A stretch of DNA of 6,776 bases, from NCBI GenBank assembly GCA_030831725.1, contig JAURKN010000221.1:1-6776 (forward strand). The letters run 5' to 3'. The first letter of the stretch is position 1. Each line of letters starts with the position of its first letter. A program made the position numbers and the translations under genes. This stretch comes from Ferruginibacter sp. GTDB lineage: Bacteria > Bacteroidota > Bacteroidia > Chitinophagales > Chitinophagaceae. This document shows, in pieces, positions 6,127 to 6,776 of the stretch. The notes below the pieces were generated by a model that saw only the letters and a program-made list of their open reading frames with translations, did no database searches and had not been told where the DNA came from.

Positions 6127-6629
6127 AAAACAGAATTGCCATTTTACTCTTGATGTTTTTTTCATTGTCATTCACTTCTTGTTTCAAAGACCAGTGTGGA
6201 TACCTGGATCAGCAATACACCGCTTCCTCAAGCGAGATTGCTTATATGGAAAACTTTTTCACAACCAACAATATCACAGATCTTGTACAACATTCAAGCG
6301 GTGTGTTTTATAAAATCACTTCAGAAGGCACAGGCCCCAATCCTAATCTTTGTAGCAATATGCTGGTAAATTACAGTGCGTATCGTTTTGGATATGGCAA
6401 TGCTTTCGACAGTTATCTCGACCCGCAAGGGATTCCTTTCATTCTCGGACAGTTGATTGTTGGCGTTCAAAAAGTAATGCCCCTCGTGAAAGAAGGGGGA
6501 TCCATCACCATGTACATCCCTCCATCATTGGCTTATGGAAATGAAGCTCAAAGAGATCAACTGGGAAATATCATTTTACCGTCGAACTCATACATCAAAT
6601 TTGAAATGTCTCTGAAAGCCGTACAATAA
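6123..6629 (+). CDS. FKBP-type peptidyl-prolyl isomerase lipoprotein
   Basis: A predicted periplasmic or membrane-anchored prolyl isomerase of the FKBP family, 168 aa. The N-terminus is a signal peptide (MKNR, then a hydrophobic stretch to about residue 18) ending in LSFTSC with Cys20 as the likely lipidation site. The FKBP domain spans about 60-167. It shows VNYSAY (82-87), AFDSY with the Phe-Asp pair at 95-96, PFILGQLIVGV (105-115), IPPSLAYGNE (132-141), and LPSNSYIKFEMSL (152-164). The tryptophan that usually floors the FKBP pocket in the V-I-x-G-W motif is replaced by Val115, so activity or substrate range may differ. I chose the ATG at 6123 because it gives the lipoprotein signal; the frame stays open further upstream but overlaps the preceding gene. 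The L-serine ammonia-lyase gene follows after 25 nt. Confidence 0.9.
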   Translation: MKNRIAILLLMFFSLSFTSCFKDQCGYLDQQYTASSSEIAYMENFFTTNNITDLVQHSSGVFYKITSEGTGPNPNLCSNMLVNYSAYRFGYGNAFDSYLDPQGIPFILGQLIVGVQKVMPLVKEGGSITMYIPPSLAYGNEAQRDQLGNIILPSNSYIKFEMSLKAVQ

Positions 6630-6654
6630 AAAATCATAAAAACATCCAAACATA

Positions 6655-6776
6655 GTGATACAGGAATCCATATCGGTATTTGACATGTTCAAAGTGGGAA
6701 TAGGTCCGAGCAGCAGCCATACACTTGGTCCTTGGAGGGCTGCATTGAAATTCGTTGAAAATCTGGAGGAAAAGAA
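6655..6776 (+). CDS. sdaA: L-serine ammonia-lyase, N-terminal part (cut by window end)
   Basis: Only the first 40 codons are present. The enzyme deaminates L-serine to pyruvate and ammonia with a [4Fe-4S] cluster; the cluster-binding and catalytic parts would lie beyond the window. The visible sequence reads VIQESISVFDMFKVG, then IGPSSSHTLGPWRAA, the signature N-terminal motif of bacterial iron-sulfur serine dehydratases. The start is a GTG at 6655-6657: an in-frame TAA at 6637-6639 excludes a longer protein and there is no ATG before the conserved SVFDMF block. It lies 25 nt after the FKBP gene on the same strand with no terminator between them, so it may be read from the same transcript. 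The gene symbol is given by family; whether the protein is one chain or split cannot be seen. Confidence 0.9.
   Translation, partial: MIQESISVFDMFKVGIGPSSSHTLGPWRAALKFVENLEEK

Overview
The window looks like an ordinary chromosomal housekeeping segment from a member of the Bacteroidota. Four things point there: a long (306 aa) NusB with an N-terminal extension, a DUF1573 lipoprotein, an HU-like/TM/SPOR fusion protein, and TAnnTTTG promoter boxes with A-rich leaders that mostly lack a Shine-Dalgarno sequence. The class cannot be fixed by eye; Chitinophagia or Saprospiria-like bacteria are my best guess.

Layout. (1) Positions 35-2406, minus strand, read right to left: nusB, a DUF1573 lipoprotein, yajC and coaE, tightly packed (gaps of 7, 35 and 29 nt) and probably one operon driven from a TACCTTTG box at 2430-2437. 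(2) Positions 2407-2616: a divergent control region between nusB and groES, with an imperfect inverted repeat and no CIRCE element. (3) Positions 2617-4641, plus strand: groES and groEL, separated by 105 nt that can form an RNA hairpin. (4) Positions 4661-4697: a perfect 16-bp hairpin terminator between convergent genes. (5) Positions 4743-5699, minus strand: a membrane protein with an HU-CCDC81-like N-terminus, one transmembrane helix and a periplasmic SPOR domain. (6) Positions 5776 to the window end, plus strand: a small two-helix membrane protein, an FKBP-type lipoprotein whose start overlaps it by ATGA, and the first 40 codons of an L-serine ammonia-lyase.

The genes cover transcription antitermination (NusB), the Sec accessory subunit YajC, coenzyme A synthesis (CoaE), cytosolic folding (GroES/GroEL), envelope or septal peptidoglycan binding (SPOR protein), periplasmic folding (FKBP lipoprotein) and serine catabolism (SdaA). 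I see no mobile element, CRISPR array, tRNA, rRNA, defence locus or clear sign of transfer, and no convincing undescribed multi-gene system. The observations most worth a second look are small: the groES-groEL intercistronic hairpin, the possibly leaderless two-helix protein coupled to the FKBP lipoprotein, the missing active-site tryptophan in that FKBP, and the HU-TM-SPOR architecture.
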